Positions 46,062 to 53,303 of a stretch of DNA of 64,000 bases are shown piece by piece. The position numbers and the translations under genes are program-made. The notes below the pieces were generated by a model. That model saw only the letters and a program-made list of their open reading frames with translations, did no database searches and was not told the DNA's origin. The stretch's first letter is position 1; every line of letters starts with the position of its first letter. This DNA is from an uncultured Actinomycetes bacterium. Its GTDB lineage: Bacteria; Actinomycetota; Thermoleophilia; Solirubrobacterales; Solirubrobacteraceae. Location of the stretch: NCBI GenBank assembly GCA_937888775.1, contig CALAQT010000068.1, positions 22,862 to 86,861 on the forward strand, written 5' to 3'.

Positions 46062-47117
46062 TCAGCCGACCTGGATGTTGCTGGTGCTGGCAGACCAGGA
46101 GCACTTCCCCGCGTCGTCGCAGGTAGCGGGGAAGCCAGCACGCCACTTCATCGGCGCCGGGTCGGCGGTCTGGCAGCCTCGTTGGCAAACGGCCGTGTAG
46201 TCGACGGAGCAGGAGTAGTTCTGCGTTCCAGCAGACTGCGTACAGTCGGCGGCTGTGATGGTGATGGTCCAGACGATGCCCTGCGCCACCAGGGCTTGCT
46301 CCATGACCGGCCCTTCCTCAGCCTGGAGCCGGCTCGCGATCGACGCGGAGTGGTCGCTTCCACTACCGCCGTGCGCCAAGGCGATTACCACGACGATCAC
46401 GACGGCGGCTAGCTGGGCGGCGACGATGCCTGTCCAGACCAACTTTGCAGTCTTTGAAATACGCGTCGAGTACCAAGCAAATATCAGCGAGAAGGGGCCG
46501 AGAAAGAACCATGTCCAAAAGACGCCAGCATTCTTCAGCCCACGCTGCGCATGAGGCGGCGGCAAAAGAGCCTGTCCTGCGTAGGGCGTATGCGCAGCCA
46601 AGGACTGAGGGTTCACCCACTTCGACCCGTCCCACCATTGAGAGCCGTCGGGGCTCCGCACGGCATCTGCAGGAATCGGTTCAGCGACCGGCCGCCAGCT
46701 GTGGCCGTCCCACCATTGAGAGCCGTCGGGGCTCCGCACGGCATCTGCAGGAATCAGCTGTTCTGTACGGGGCACCGTTTCCGGCTGCGCCTCCGGACGC
46801 AGTCCCTGAGCCCGGCCTGTTTCGGTCCCCGCCGCTTGATCGAGCATGCGCATAGCCGATGTCCCGATTGCCGTGCCGGCGTTGTCGGCGAGGAGCGCAG
46901 CCGCTGTGCTCCCTCTCGATGAGTACCCATTCCAACGGTGGCACCGGGGACACTTCCAGTGGCGGTCGTCGCCGGTGGCCACGATCGAGGGGGTCTTGCA
47001 CTCCTCGCACCGTAGGAAGAGCCATTCCACGCCGCACGAAGCACATGCGTAGTACGTGGCCCGGTCCTCTACGGAATTGGCGGCCCCGCACTTCGGGCAG
47101 GCGAGAGTGGTCCTCAC
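46062..47117 (-). CDS. Double zinc-ribbon protein with DUF2510-like repeats and a membrane helix
   Basis: 351 residues. The first 60 residues carry four Cys pairs (CPKC, CASC, CEEC, CPRC), matching the zinc-ribbon module of the 31642 protein at 38 of 61 positions. A linker follows, then two DUF2510-like units (IPADAVRSPDGSQWWDG twice, 26 residues apart). Hydrophobic helices lie at about 195-245 (VFWTWFFLGPFSLIFAWY; LVWTGIVAAQLAAVVIVVVIAL), and an outer C-terminal domain with six Cys residues ends the protein. It is a membrane-anchored orphan; the same module on a different body suggests a shared partner. The 42-residue gene at 47127 is 9 bases upstream. Confidence 0.78.
   Translation of the reverse strand: MRTTLACPKCGAANSVEDRATYYACASCGVEWLFLRCEECKTPSIVATGDDRHWKCPRCHRWNGYSSRGSTAAALLADNAGTAIGTSAMRMLDQAAGTETGRAQGLRPEAQPETVPRTEQLIPADAVRSPDGSQWWDGHSWRPVAEPIPADAVRSPDGSQWWDGSKWVNPQSLAAHTPYAGQALLPPPHAQRGLKNAGVFWTWFFLGPFSLIFAWYSTRISKTAKLVWTGIVAAQLAAVVIVVVIALAHGGSGSDHSASIASRLQAEEGPVMEQALVAQGIVWTITITAADCTQSAGTQNYSCSVDYTAVCQRGCQTADPAPMKWRAGFPATCDDAGKCSWSASTSNIQVG
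46627..46755. repeat. Tandem duplication, 78-bp period
   Basis: 51 identical bases at 46627-46677 and 46705-46755. The 78-bp period equals 26 codons, so the reading frame is kept. It encodes the two DUF2510-like units and, being identical, is recent. Confidence 0.85.
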
Positions 47118-47126
47118 GTCCTCATC

Positions 47127-47255
47127 TCATGGCCTGACTACTGCCAGCAGAAAGGTTACAAATAGTCCGAGCATGAGTACCAGTGATATGAGACACGGAA
47201 GCCCACAACATGCCTGCGTAGCTACTCCTCTTTTCCAGCCGCCTTTGTAACTCAT
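47127..47255 (-). CDS. Small one-helix membrane protein
   Basis: 42 residues from ATG 47255. A basic start (MSYKGGWKRGV), a CC pair, and one hydrophobic helix (LPCLISLVLMLGLFVTFLLAVV). Nine bases before the zinc-ribbon/DUF2510 gene on the same strand, so probably co-transcribed. No known family. Kept because of spacing and the clean helix. Confidence 0.5.
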   Translation of the reverse strand: MSYKGGWKRGVATQACCGLPCLISLVLMLGLFVTFLLAVVRP

Positions 47256-47452
47256 CGCTCGTCCTCTGGTGTAGCGTCCCATTTGGTGGGGTTCTTTGAG
47301 GATGTCAGATCCCCTGTAGCGCCCACCCAGTATGAGGACGGTGGGGCGCTTGCAGGGCACGCAACTCCCATCGAGTGGCCCGTCCGCACTTGTACAGGCG
47401 CTCAGTCATTCCCACAGGCTCCGATCTGGTAGCGGCCTACTAGCGGCGGTGG
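47256..47452. other. Intergenic, nothing recognised
   Basis: About 200 bases between two minus-strand genes; probably the promoter of the small membrane-protein gene. Confidence 0.25.
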
Positions 47453-48514
47453 TCATCCACGAAGCATCGAGGGCGCGCAATGGGCGGCGGCCTCTGCAAC
47501 CTCGTCGGCACGGGCTGCAGCGTACTCAGCGTCGCGCACCTTCACACGCTCGACTTCGGCAGCGTCGGCAGCAGCCCGGCGCACGGCAGTGGCCGCCATC
47601 ACACGCTGGCACCCCGGCGACGTACACCCTTCGCCGCGCATCGGACAGTGCATGAATCGATGCGGCAACACCTCGACGGCAGGAGCGAGACTGTCGGCGA
47701 TGCTAATCCAGAATGCACAGTCAGCGCCGAGGGCGAAGACAGCATTGCACTGCGCCATGCTCACCGTCATCCATGTTGGACATTGTCCTTCACCAGCATG
47801 TCGGCGAAGGTGCTCCCACTGCGCCACACTGACCCAAGCGAGGCTGCGGTCTTCGCCTTTGTAGGTGCTACTCCTGCAGACGGCGCAGAAATTGAACTGC
47901 ACACCGATCCGAGCAGCACGGTCGCACCACGGGCAAGTTTCTGGCAGAGGCGGGCAGTCGCCAGCGACTTTCACCGTATCAGCATGGCCTCTAGCATCGT
48001 TAGACCTGCTCACTGGTTCGCAGGTAACGGTACGTACATCGTCGCTAGCGACGTGAACACTACTAGCATCTTCTGGGCTAACTACGTTGAACACATGCCG
48101 CGTTACAGTGCTAGTAACATGATCAGCACGAACCAATGCTATACGGGTGCCCACTTTCGCGACCACTGTATCGATGGCATCGCCAGTCTGACGTGCACGG
48201 TACCGTAGGTAGCGCAGCAGGCTGCGGATGTCATCGGATAACTTCCACTCGGTCTGTACCTTCGTGCCGATCCTGCCGTTCCACTTTGGACTTGCGTCGG
48301 GCTGCGTAATGAATCCTAACTTGACAGCGCGCTGCAGTGACAGTGCACCAGAGCGATCCCACGTTGCGCCCGATGCTGTCGCCCACTCTTGGTGACCGGC
48401 CTTTGCGTACTGTCGGCCATTGAACCAGTCGATCAATCGTTCGCCGAGCGTAATATCGCGATCAACTTGATCAGCGTGGATGCCACGACCGGAGTACAGT
48501 TCTGCAGGTATCAT
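47453..48514 (-). CDS. Unknown Cys-rich protein of the island
   Basis: 353 residues, soluble. The N-terminal 110 residues look like a winged-helix DNA-binding region (ERLIDWFNGRQYAKAGHQEW, GALSLQRAVKLGFI, DIRSLLRYLRYRAR). The middle has Cys clusters CPWC...CAVC (about 193-214) and later CPMRGEGCTSPGC, so zinc binding is likely. The tail is an alanine-rich helix. No family recognised; a replication or regulatory protein of the element is possible. The sequence is less GC-rich than the chromosomal genes. A CCTCTAACAAGT site lies about 190 bp upstream of the ATG. Confidence 0.6.
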   Translation of the reverse strand: MIPAELYSGRGIHADQVDRDITLGERLIDWFNGRQYAKAGHQEWATASGATWDRSGALSLQRAVKLGFITQPDASPKWNGRIGTKVQTEWKLSDDIRSLLRYLRYRARQTGDAIDTVVAKVGTRIALVRADHVTSTVTRHVFNVVSPEDASSVHVASDDVRTVTCEPVSRSNDARGHADTVKVAGDCPPLPETCPWCDRAARIGVQFNFCAVCRSSTYKGEDRSLAWVSVAQWEHLRRHAGEGQCPTWMTVSMAQCNAVFALGADCAFWISIADSLAPAVEVLPHRFMHCPMRGEGCTSPGCQRVMAATAVRRAAADAAEVERVKVRDAEYAAARADEVAEAAAHCAPSMLRG

Positions 48515-48699
48515 GGTGCCTGCTCAGTGCTGCGATTGTCGGGCGACTCCATGGGGAACTCCCTTCGTTGGACCGTGAAAGATAGACCCTATTCGGAATT
48601 TAGTTCGGTGGGGGCTGACTAAGCTCAGGTGATGCAACCTAGTCAGCGCGCCCAACCATCTTCCAGCGAGGTCCAGTCGCTATACCTCTATGATACACC

Positions 48700-48711
48700 C
48701 CTCTAACAAGT
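48700..48711 (+). promoter_or_regulatory. CCTCTAACAAGT site 1
   Basis: Lies in the gap upstream of the 353-residue gene and downstream of the HTH gene. The same 12-mer occurs at 49296-49307 and, inverted, at 49352-49363. Likely an operator of the nearby HTH protein. Confidence 0.5.
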
Positions 48712-48730
48712 GGAGCCAAGGGTCAGGAGT

Positions 48731-49279
48731 TTAGCGGCGCGGACCTTGACGATACGCTGCCCGGTGCGCGGCTTTCGGCAGCACTGTGTCACCACGTAGC
48801 ACCGTTGCCACACCGTACTTCTTCCATGCCAGGAACTCCGCGTATGGCGCGGTCAACTCTTCCCGCTCATGATCGGCGGCCATCCATGCCAGGAACTCCG
48901 CGTGCTCTGCCGCGCGCTCTGGTGCGTGCTGCTCGGCCTGCTCCCGTCGTGCTCGCTCCCACTCGACGGCAGCCACACTTGGCGGTAGCGCTGCCAATCG
49001 TTTCAGGATTGGCTCCCGGGTGCGCTCCAGTTCAGCGTCGATGAAGTCGCCGACATAATCTGTGCCACCTTCCTGGGCATCGTCCCACTCGGCCCTGGCA
49101 CGTTCCACGACCCGGCTGTGACTGTCCGCCAGGATGTGGTGTACGTAGGCGCCGCTGATGCCGAGCGCCCGGGCGACCTTGGGTTCGGACCATAGGGTGT
49201 CGTCCGCGCCGTAGTACGCGCCCATCACCTTGTTGACCAAGGCGGTGGTCCGGGCCTTCTGGGCAGGGGAAGCGCTCAT
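48731..49279 (-). CDS. Helix-turn-helix DNA-binding protein
   Basis: 182 residues. The N-terminal HTH (about 28-55: LWSEPKVARALGISGAYVHHILADS) has the layout of a small sequence-specific regulator. A long acidic/basic helical region follows with a near-repeat AEFLAWMAADHEREEL and AEFLAWKKYG, encoded by duplicated DNA at about 48828 and 48885. Divergent from the small-gene operon that starts at 49491. Repeated CCTCTAACAAGT boxes in its own promoter and in the neighbouring promoter suggest autoregulation. Confidence 0.65.
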   Translation of the reverse strand: MSASPAQKARTTALVNKVMGAYYGADDTLWSEPKVARALGISGAYVHHILADSHSRVVERARAEWDDAQEGGTDYVGDFIDAELERTREPILKRLAALPPSVAAVEWERARREQAEQHAPERAAEHAEFLAWMAADHEREELTAPYAEFLAWKKYGVATVLRGDTVLPKAAHRAAYRQGPRR

Positions 49280-49295
49280 GCCTCTAGTCTACCAG

Positions 49296-49363
49296 CCTCT
49301 AACAAGTCCTAAACATACGCTGGACGTTCTGTATTCCCGGTGCCCAGGAGCACTTGTTAGAGG
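49296..49363. promoter_or_regulatory. Inverted pair of CCTCTAACAAGT sites (2 and 3)
   Basis: Site 2 at 49296-49307 (direct) and site 3 at 49352-49363 (reverse complement), centres 56 bp apart, in the divergent promoter of the HTH gene and the small-gene operon. This is the geometry of a dimeric or looping regulator. Confidence 0.55.
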
Positions 49364-49490
49364 TACGTACAATAGTCATATGAGGTCAGTACCGTCACCC
49401 AGGAGGCGCCCATGTCGTGCCCAGCAGGCACTTAGACCCGACCCGACCGCATCACTTCGTGATGCTAAACCCGATGAGAGGTCACCCGAC

Positions 49491-49694
49491 ATGAACGACA
49501 ACGACACCTACACCATCCCGCCGCTTGCGGACGGTACACCGGACTGGGCAAGGGTCAATGCGTTTCTAGCGAAGATTCCCGAACTCGAAGCGCAGATCCG
49601 AGCAGCCGCAGCAGATGCGCGCGACCGAGCCATGGACGCACAACAGATCGCCAAGTGGAACGAGTTCGGCGTCACTGACGAACGACCGTCATGA
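49491..49694 (+). CDS. Small orphan protein 1 of the operon
   Basis: 67 residues from ATG 49491. The TIPPLADGTPDWARVNAFL start and a helical tail (ELEAQIRAAAADARDRAMDAQQIAKWNEFG) suggest a small coiled-coil protein. The stop overlaps the next ATG by ATGA. A longer upstream frame exists but the ATG after GAGAGGTCACC is favoured. Family unknown. Confidence 0.55.
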   Translation: MNDNDTYTIPPLADGTPDWARVNAFLAKIPELEAQIRAAAADARDRAMDAQQIAKWNEFGVTDERPS

Positions 49695-50059
49695 CCTACA
49701 CTATCCGCGATGCGTTCGACCTGACAGCAGACGAACTACGGATCTATCTGACCATTGATACAGACGATGGCCCGCTTGTCCATGATTTCGCGACGATGGG
49801 CGACAGGCTAGACTGCAACGATGGATGTGCAGCATGCGCGTTCAACAATGATCTAGATGAGCGCACCGGCACCGACGATCATCCAATGACACCACGTCAA
49901 AACCTCATCGCCGGACTGAAGTACGACAACCCTGATGACGTGATCATCAACGTCGAGCCAAGTAGCGAGCAATATATTTGGATTGTCACCACTGACAAGG
50001 ACAAGGCATACGTCGTATCTATCCCAGACGAAGCTATCCCTGCCGGGCGACCGTCATGA
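49691..50059 (+). CDS. Small orphan protein 2 of the operon
   Basis: 122 residues, acidic, less GC-rich than core genes. CNDGCAACAFNND contains three Cys residues that could bind metal. No domain recognised. ATGA overlaps on both sides show coupling with neighbours. Confidence 0.6.
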   Translation: MTYTIRDAFDLTADELRIYLTIDTDDGPLVHDFATMGDRLDCNDGCAACAFNNDLDERTGTDDHPMTPRQNLIAGLKYDNPDDVIINVEPSSEQYIWIVTTDKDKAYVVSIPDEAIPAGRPS

Positions 50060-50271
50060 ATGCCACAGCAGTACAGTCGTTGCAATGCTGGAGCATTAGT
50101 GAAGTGGCCGCGCGACTTGGCGTCAACGTCCGCACTGTCAACAGGCTCATCGCGAGCGGCGAACTGGCAGTACTCCCGATCCGCGGGCGCACCGTCGTGA
50201 CAGAACAGGCGCTGATCGACTATCAGCGATTCAATGAAGTAAGGCGCACGCCGCGCAAGAGGACATCATGA
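50056..50271 (+). CDS. Excisionase-like HTH protein
   Basis: 71 residues holding a MerR/excisionase-family helix-turn-helix: CWSISEVAARLGVNVRTVNRLIASGELAVLPIRGRTVVTEQALIDY. Proteins of this size near a tyrosine integrase are often recombination directionality factors (Xis). It could also be a regulator. Coupled by ATGA to both neighbours. Confidence 0.75.
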   Translation: MNATAVQSLQCWSISEVAARLGVNVRTVNRLIASGELAVLPIRGRTVVTEQALIDYQRFNEVRRTPRKRTS

Positions 50272-50531
50272 CCACAGGCTACGCCGTCGAGCAAAGATCA
50301 ATGCCAGAGTATGCCGATTGGTTCGACATGATCCGTTCGTGCTACGACCCAACGTACAGCGGATACTTGAACAGCGGAGCCGATCCGGCAGTTCCAGATG
50401 ACATTGCAGCACTACTCGCTGATCCAAACAGTCGGCCGGTGAGGATCGACCTGCGCTACGTGCCGCCGGAGATGCACGACAAGGCGCTGGAGAACATCCG
50501 TCGCCACAACAAGCCGCTGCCGCTGCCATGA
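50268..50531 (+). CDS. Small orphan protein 3 of the operon
   Basis: 87 residues; aromatic-rich start (MPEYADWFDMIRSCYDPTYSGYL), short proline-ended tail. No family recognised. Coupled by ATGA on both sides. Confidence 0.5.
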   Translation: MTTGYAVEQRSMPEYADWFDMIRSCYDPTYSGYLNSGADPAVPDDIAALLADPNSRPVRIDLRYVPPEMHDKALENIRRHNKPLPLP

Positions 50532-50713
50532 CACAGCAAGCCAACGGTACGAAAAGGCCATCACGCACCGTTCTACGAAATGCCGCAGAGCAGGTAATTG
50601 TCGACCATGCTGGCGATGTGATTAGGCTATTTCGTGAGGCAGAGCACTACGATGCGTTTATTGATTCGCTCGAACGGCTCGATGCGGCAGTCGAAATGCG
50701 GGCAGTGCTATAG
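50528..50713 (+). CDS. Small orphan protein 4 of the operon
   Basis: 61 residues, helical (AEQVIVDHAGDVIRLFREAEHYDAFIDSLERLDAAVEMR). Coupled by ATGA to the previous gene. No family recognised. Confidence 0.5.
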   Translation: MTQQANGTKRPSRTVLRNAAEQVIVDHAGDVIRLFREAEHYDAFIDSLERLDAAVEMRAVL

Positions 50714-50715
50714 CG

Positions 50716-50939
50716 ATGATGACACCACGGCTTCACAAGTGCGGAGCGGTGACACGTCGCCATGCAGATGGGTCTTGTGTGCCGTGCACGCCTACACCGC
50801 CGCGTACCTTGATCGGCTGGTCATGGAACGTTGGAGCGGCCCACCGCCGACACCAGGGGATGAGTACATCCTCACCATGACAAACCGTCAGTGGAAGGCT
50901 AGGTTCGGCCACTTCGAGGACTGGCGCATCCACCACTGA
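50716..50939 (+). CDS. Small ORF, end of the operon, frame uncertain
   Basis: Two frames compete. One from ATG 50716 gives 53 residues with CGAVTRRHADGSCVPC, a possible zinc knuckle. The other, open from 50634 to 50939, ends EYILTMTNRQWKARFGHFEDW, which looks protein-like. The true gene could be either, or a frameshifted fusion of both. Confidence 0.3.
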
Positions 50940-51001
50940 CAAACGAAACCCGCCAGGGACGTGCCCTGGAGGGCCGCGAGGGGCCGAGCGTGGGGAAGTG
51001 C

Positions 51002-51280
51002 CTACACGTATAGATTCTGTGCCAGGTGGCCCGTCATACGGTCGTCGGACGTCTTGTCGTAGTGGCATGGCGGACAGAGCAGCCGGTAATTTTCGACGAG
51101 GCCGTTGTTGATGTCCCGCACCGCGTCCAACGTTGCCCGGCGGCCCGTCGCCCGGCGGTAGCCTGCCCGGCCGCCCGTGACGTGATCGATCGCGTACATC
51201 CACCCGGCGTGACCGCACCACAGCCCGCGCGCGATCAGGATGGCCTCGGCTGCAGCGCGGCGCTTGGTGTACGTGGTCAT
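51002..51280 (-). CDS. Small HNH endonuclease-like protein
   Basis: 92 residues. AIDHVTGG provides the D-H, and DINNGLVENYRLLCPPCHYDKT the N...C-x-x-C-H of an HNH nuclease fold. The start overlaps the integrase stop by ATGA, so it is translated after the integrase on the same message. A nuclease coupled to an integrase is unusual. The C-terminus (AQNLYV) resembles that of the integrase (AQNLYA). Confidence 0.65.
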   Translation of the reverse strand: MTTYTKRRAAAEAILIARGLWCGHAGWMYAIDHVTGGRAGYRRATGRRATLDAVRDINNGLVENYRLLCPPCHYDKTSDDRMTGHLAQNLYV

Positions 51281-52356
51281 GCGTAGAGGTTCTGCGCCTG
51301 AGCGGCGCCGACCTCATCGTCGCTGGGCATGTAGTGATCGTAGTGGTTCAAGGTCACGACACTGCTACTGTGCCCCAGCATTCTGCTGACGGTGCGGAGC
51401 GGGACGTGATCACCGAGCGCCAGTGTCGCAAAGGTGTGGCGCAAGGAATACAAAGTGACAGTAGCCGGAAGCCCGGCAGCCTTGACCAGTGGCCGGAAGT
51501 GATCACGGGCGATGTTCGTCGCGCCGATCGGGTTACCATGCCGGTCGCCGAACAGCAGAGCGCTATCCGGCTGATCGCCACGCAAGACCGTCAACGCCTC
51601 GACGGCGATCGGTGCCAGTGTGATTGTCCGCCGACTGCCCTTGGTCTTCGGTGTGCTGATTTCCCAGCCGTGATGTCCGCGTACGACGTTGCCACGTACC
51701 GTCACCGTACTGCGCTCAGCATCGATATCGGACCAGTGGAGCGCCATGTACTCACCGGGCCGCATGCCGGTGGTCAGTGCCAGGACCAGCAGCGCCTCGT
51801 ACTCGGTGCCCTTGGCAACGTCCAGCAGCTTGCGAGCCTGCGCCCGCGTCAGGGGAACATTTTCCGCGTGATCATTCTTCGGCCTGCGGTCGCCCTTGTG
51901 GATCGGGTTGACGGCCAGGAGCTTGCGACTGACTGCGTCTTTCAGTGCACCACCTAGCACTACGTGCACATGACGGCGTGTCGTCGCGCCGAGTGGACGG
52001 TGTCCGTTACCACGCGCGAGTATGGAGTGAAGGTCGGCGATATCCTGCTCCGTCAGGCTCGCCAGCTTGTGGCCGCCCAGGTGAGGCACCACGTGGAGGC
52101 GGAGTAGCTGAGCGTACCGTCGCGAGGTCTGTGGCTTCAGTAGCGTGTGCTGCTCCGCGAGCCAGCCGTCGATGTACTCCGCGAGCGTCCCGCTGGCGAC
52201 CAGGGTGACGGCGTGGGCCGCCAGGTCTGCCTTGTGGTTCGCCTCCGCCTGCGTCGTGCCGTAGAAGACGCGCTTCTTCCCGTCAATCGTCCGCTTGACG
52301 ACCCACTGCCCGCGAGCGTTGACGTAGCCTCCGCCGCGCCTCTTCTGTCTTACCAT
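51277..52356 (-). CDS. int: Tyrosine recombinase/integrase of the tRNA-Cys island
   Basis: 359 residues. Arm-binding N-terminus (about 1-50), SAM-like core-binding domain (about 57-150), catalytic domain (about 165-345) with Arg199 in TTGMRPGE, the YSLRHTFA box (Arg306; Tyr303 stands where His is usual, a common variant), GHSS (His329) and nucleophile Tyr339 in NHYDHY. It sits 123 bp from the intact tRNA-Cys and reads inward. It should catalyse integration and excision at the 37-bp repeat. Arm sites are probably the ggggcatac repeats. Confidence 0.95.
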   Translation of the reverse strand: MVRQKRRGGGYVNARGQWVVKRTIDGKKRVFYGTTQAEANHKADLAAHAVTLVASGTLAEYIDGWLAEQHTLLKPQTSRRYAQLLRLHVVPHLGGHKLASLTEQDIADLHSILARGNGHRPLGATTRRHVHVVLGGALKDAVSRKLLAVNPIHKGDRRPKNDHAENVPLTRAQARKLLDVAKGTEYEALLVLALTTGMRPGEYMALHWSDIDAERSTVTVRGNVVRGHHGWEISTPKTKGSRRTITLAPIAVEALTVLRGDQPDSALLFGDRHGNPIGATNIARDHFRPLVKAAGLPATVTLYSLRHTFATLALGDHVPLRTVSRMLGHSSSVVTLNHYDHYMPSDDEVGAAQAQNLYA

Positions 52357-52406
52357 GCCTAGACCCTTCCAACGCTCTGGCGTGAGGAGGGCATCGTATC
52401 ACGTTC

Positions 52407-52437
52407 GGGGCATACGATGGGCATCACAGGGGCATAC
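52407..52437 (+). promoter_or_regulatory. Putative integrase arm-type sites, right end
   Basis: ggggcatac at 52407-52415 and 52429-52437 with a near copy (gggcatc) between. Same motif and orientation as the pair at the left end. Also upstream of the integrase start, so it may regulate int. Confidence 0.55.
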
Positions 52438-52479
52438 ACAGCGGGACGACGGGCTCGAAAAGGTCGATTCTGAACTCAG

Positions 52480-52550
<71 letters not shown>

Positions 52551-52576
52551 CTCTCGCCCCAGGCGGGTGCTGAGCG

Positions 52577-53149
52577 TCAGTCGGTGTGCACGTCGGCGGC
52601 CGGCGCGGAGGCCGCGGAGCGCGCGTCCTCGGGCTCGGGCGGCAGGACGAACCCGACGTCCAGCGCCTCGGCGAGGGAGCGCAGCCTGGCGTAGAAACCG
52701 GCCGTGTGCGGCGACCGCGCCAGGCGCAGGCCGGCGAAGTCGAAGTGGTGCACCCACTCATGGAGAAGGGTGTTGAGGAAGACCTTCGGCGTGATCACCT
52801 GCTGGCGGACCGCGGTGCGGTGGTAGATGCGGATGCGGGCCTCGCTGACCGTCCCGCCGGCGAGCTTGCAGCGGTAGTACCCGTACGTCTTGCTGCGCAG
52901 ACGGCGGCCGTCGTGCTCGTGAACCTGGGGGCGGTCGGCGATCACCAGAGCGCAGGCGGGCAGACCGGCGAGCTCGTCGAGCGTGTCGAGGAGCATCTGC
53001 CCGAGCCTGCGGCGCTCCACCGCCTCATCGGAAGCGTCGAGGATGCTCAGCACCAGGCCTCGGGCAACCACGTCCGGCGACACCGGCAGGCCGTTGCGCG
53101 CCTGGCTGCGGAGGTAGGTGGCGTCGGGGCGGCTGCGGCGACCGAACAT
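52577..53149 (-). CDS. SprT-like zinc metalloprotease
   Basis: 190 residues. The zinc motif HEWVHHFD lies at 130-137 (HExxH), preceded by VFLNTLLHE and followed by AGLRLARSPHTAGFYARL, as in SprT-like domains. Upstream beta strands (KTYGYYRCKLAGG, RIRIYHRTAV) are typical. Related to DNA-protein-crosslink proteases of the Spartan type, but the cellular target is unknown. First chromosomal gene right of the island. Confidence 0.8.
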   Translation of the reverse strand: MFGRRSRPDATYLRSQARNGLPVSPDVVARGLVLSILDASDEAVERRRLGQMLLDTLDELAGLPACALVIADRPQVHEHDGRRLRSKTYGYYRCKLAGGTVSEARIRIYHRTAVRQQVITPKVFLNTLLHEWVHHFDFAGLRLARSPHTAGFYARLRSLAEALDVGFVLPPEPEDARSAASAPAADVHTD

Positions 53150-53211
53150 CTGCTCGCCGAGTCTAGGCCGATGCGGAGTGCCGGCGGGCGCGGCGCGTTA
53201 CCCTCTGCTCC

Positions 53212-53286
53212 GCCCCCGTGGCCCAATTGGCAGAGGCGGCCGGCTTAAACCCGGCTCCGGTGTCGGTTCGACCCCGACCGGGGGCA
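53212..53286 (+). tRNA. tRNA-Leu-like (anticodon UAA) with short variable loop
   Basis: Acceptor GCCCCCG/CGGGGGC, discriminator A, D arm GCCCAATTGGCAGAGGC, anticodon stem-loop GCCGG-CTTAAAC-CCGGC, T arm GTCGG-TTCGACC-CCGAC. The anticodon reads UUA, but only about six bases separate anticodon and T stems, whereas bacterial tRNA-Leu normally has a long variable arm. Confidence 0.8.
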
Positions 53287-53303
53287 GCGTCCTGTCTCCG
53301 GGC

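Noticed and set aside
46627..46755. CRISPR array
   Set aside because: Only two units, no leader and no cas genes; the repeat is coding and in frame within a DUF2510-like protein.
50733..51317. 194-codon minus-strand ORF
   Set aside because: Overlaps the HNH gene in another frame and lacks any motif.
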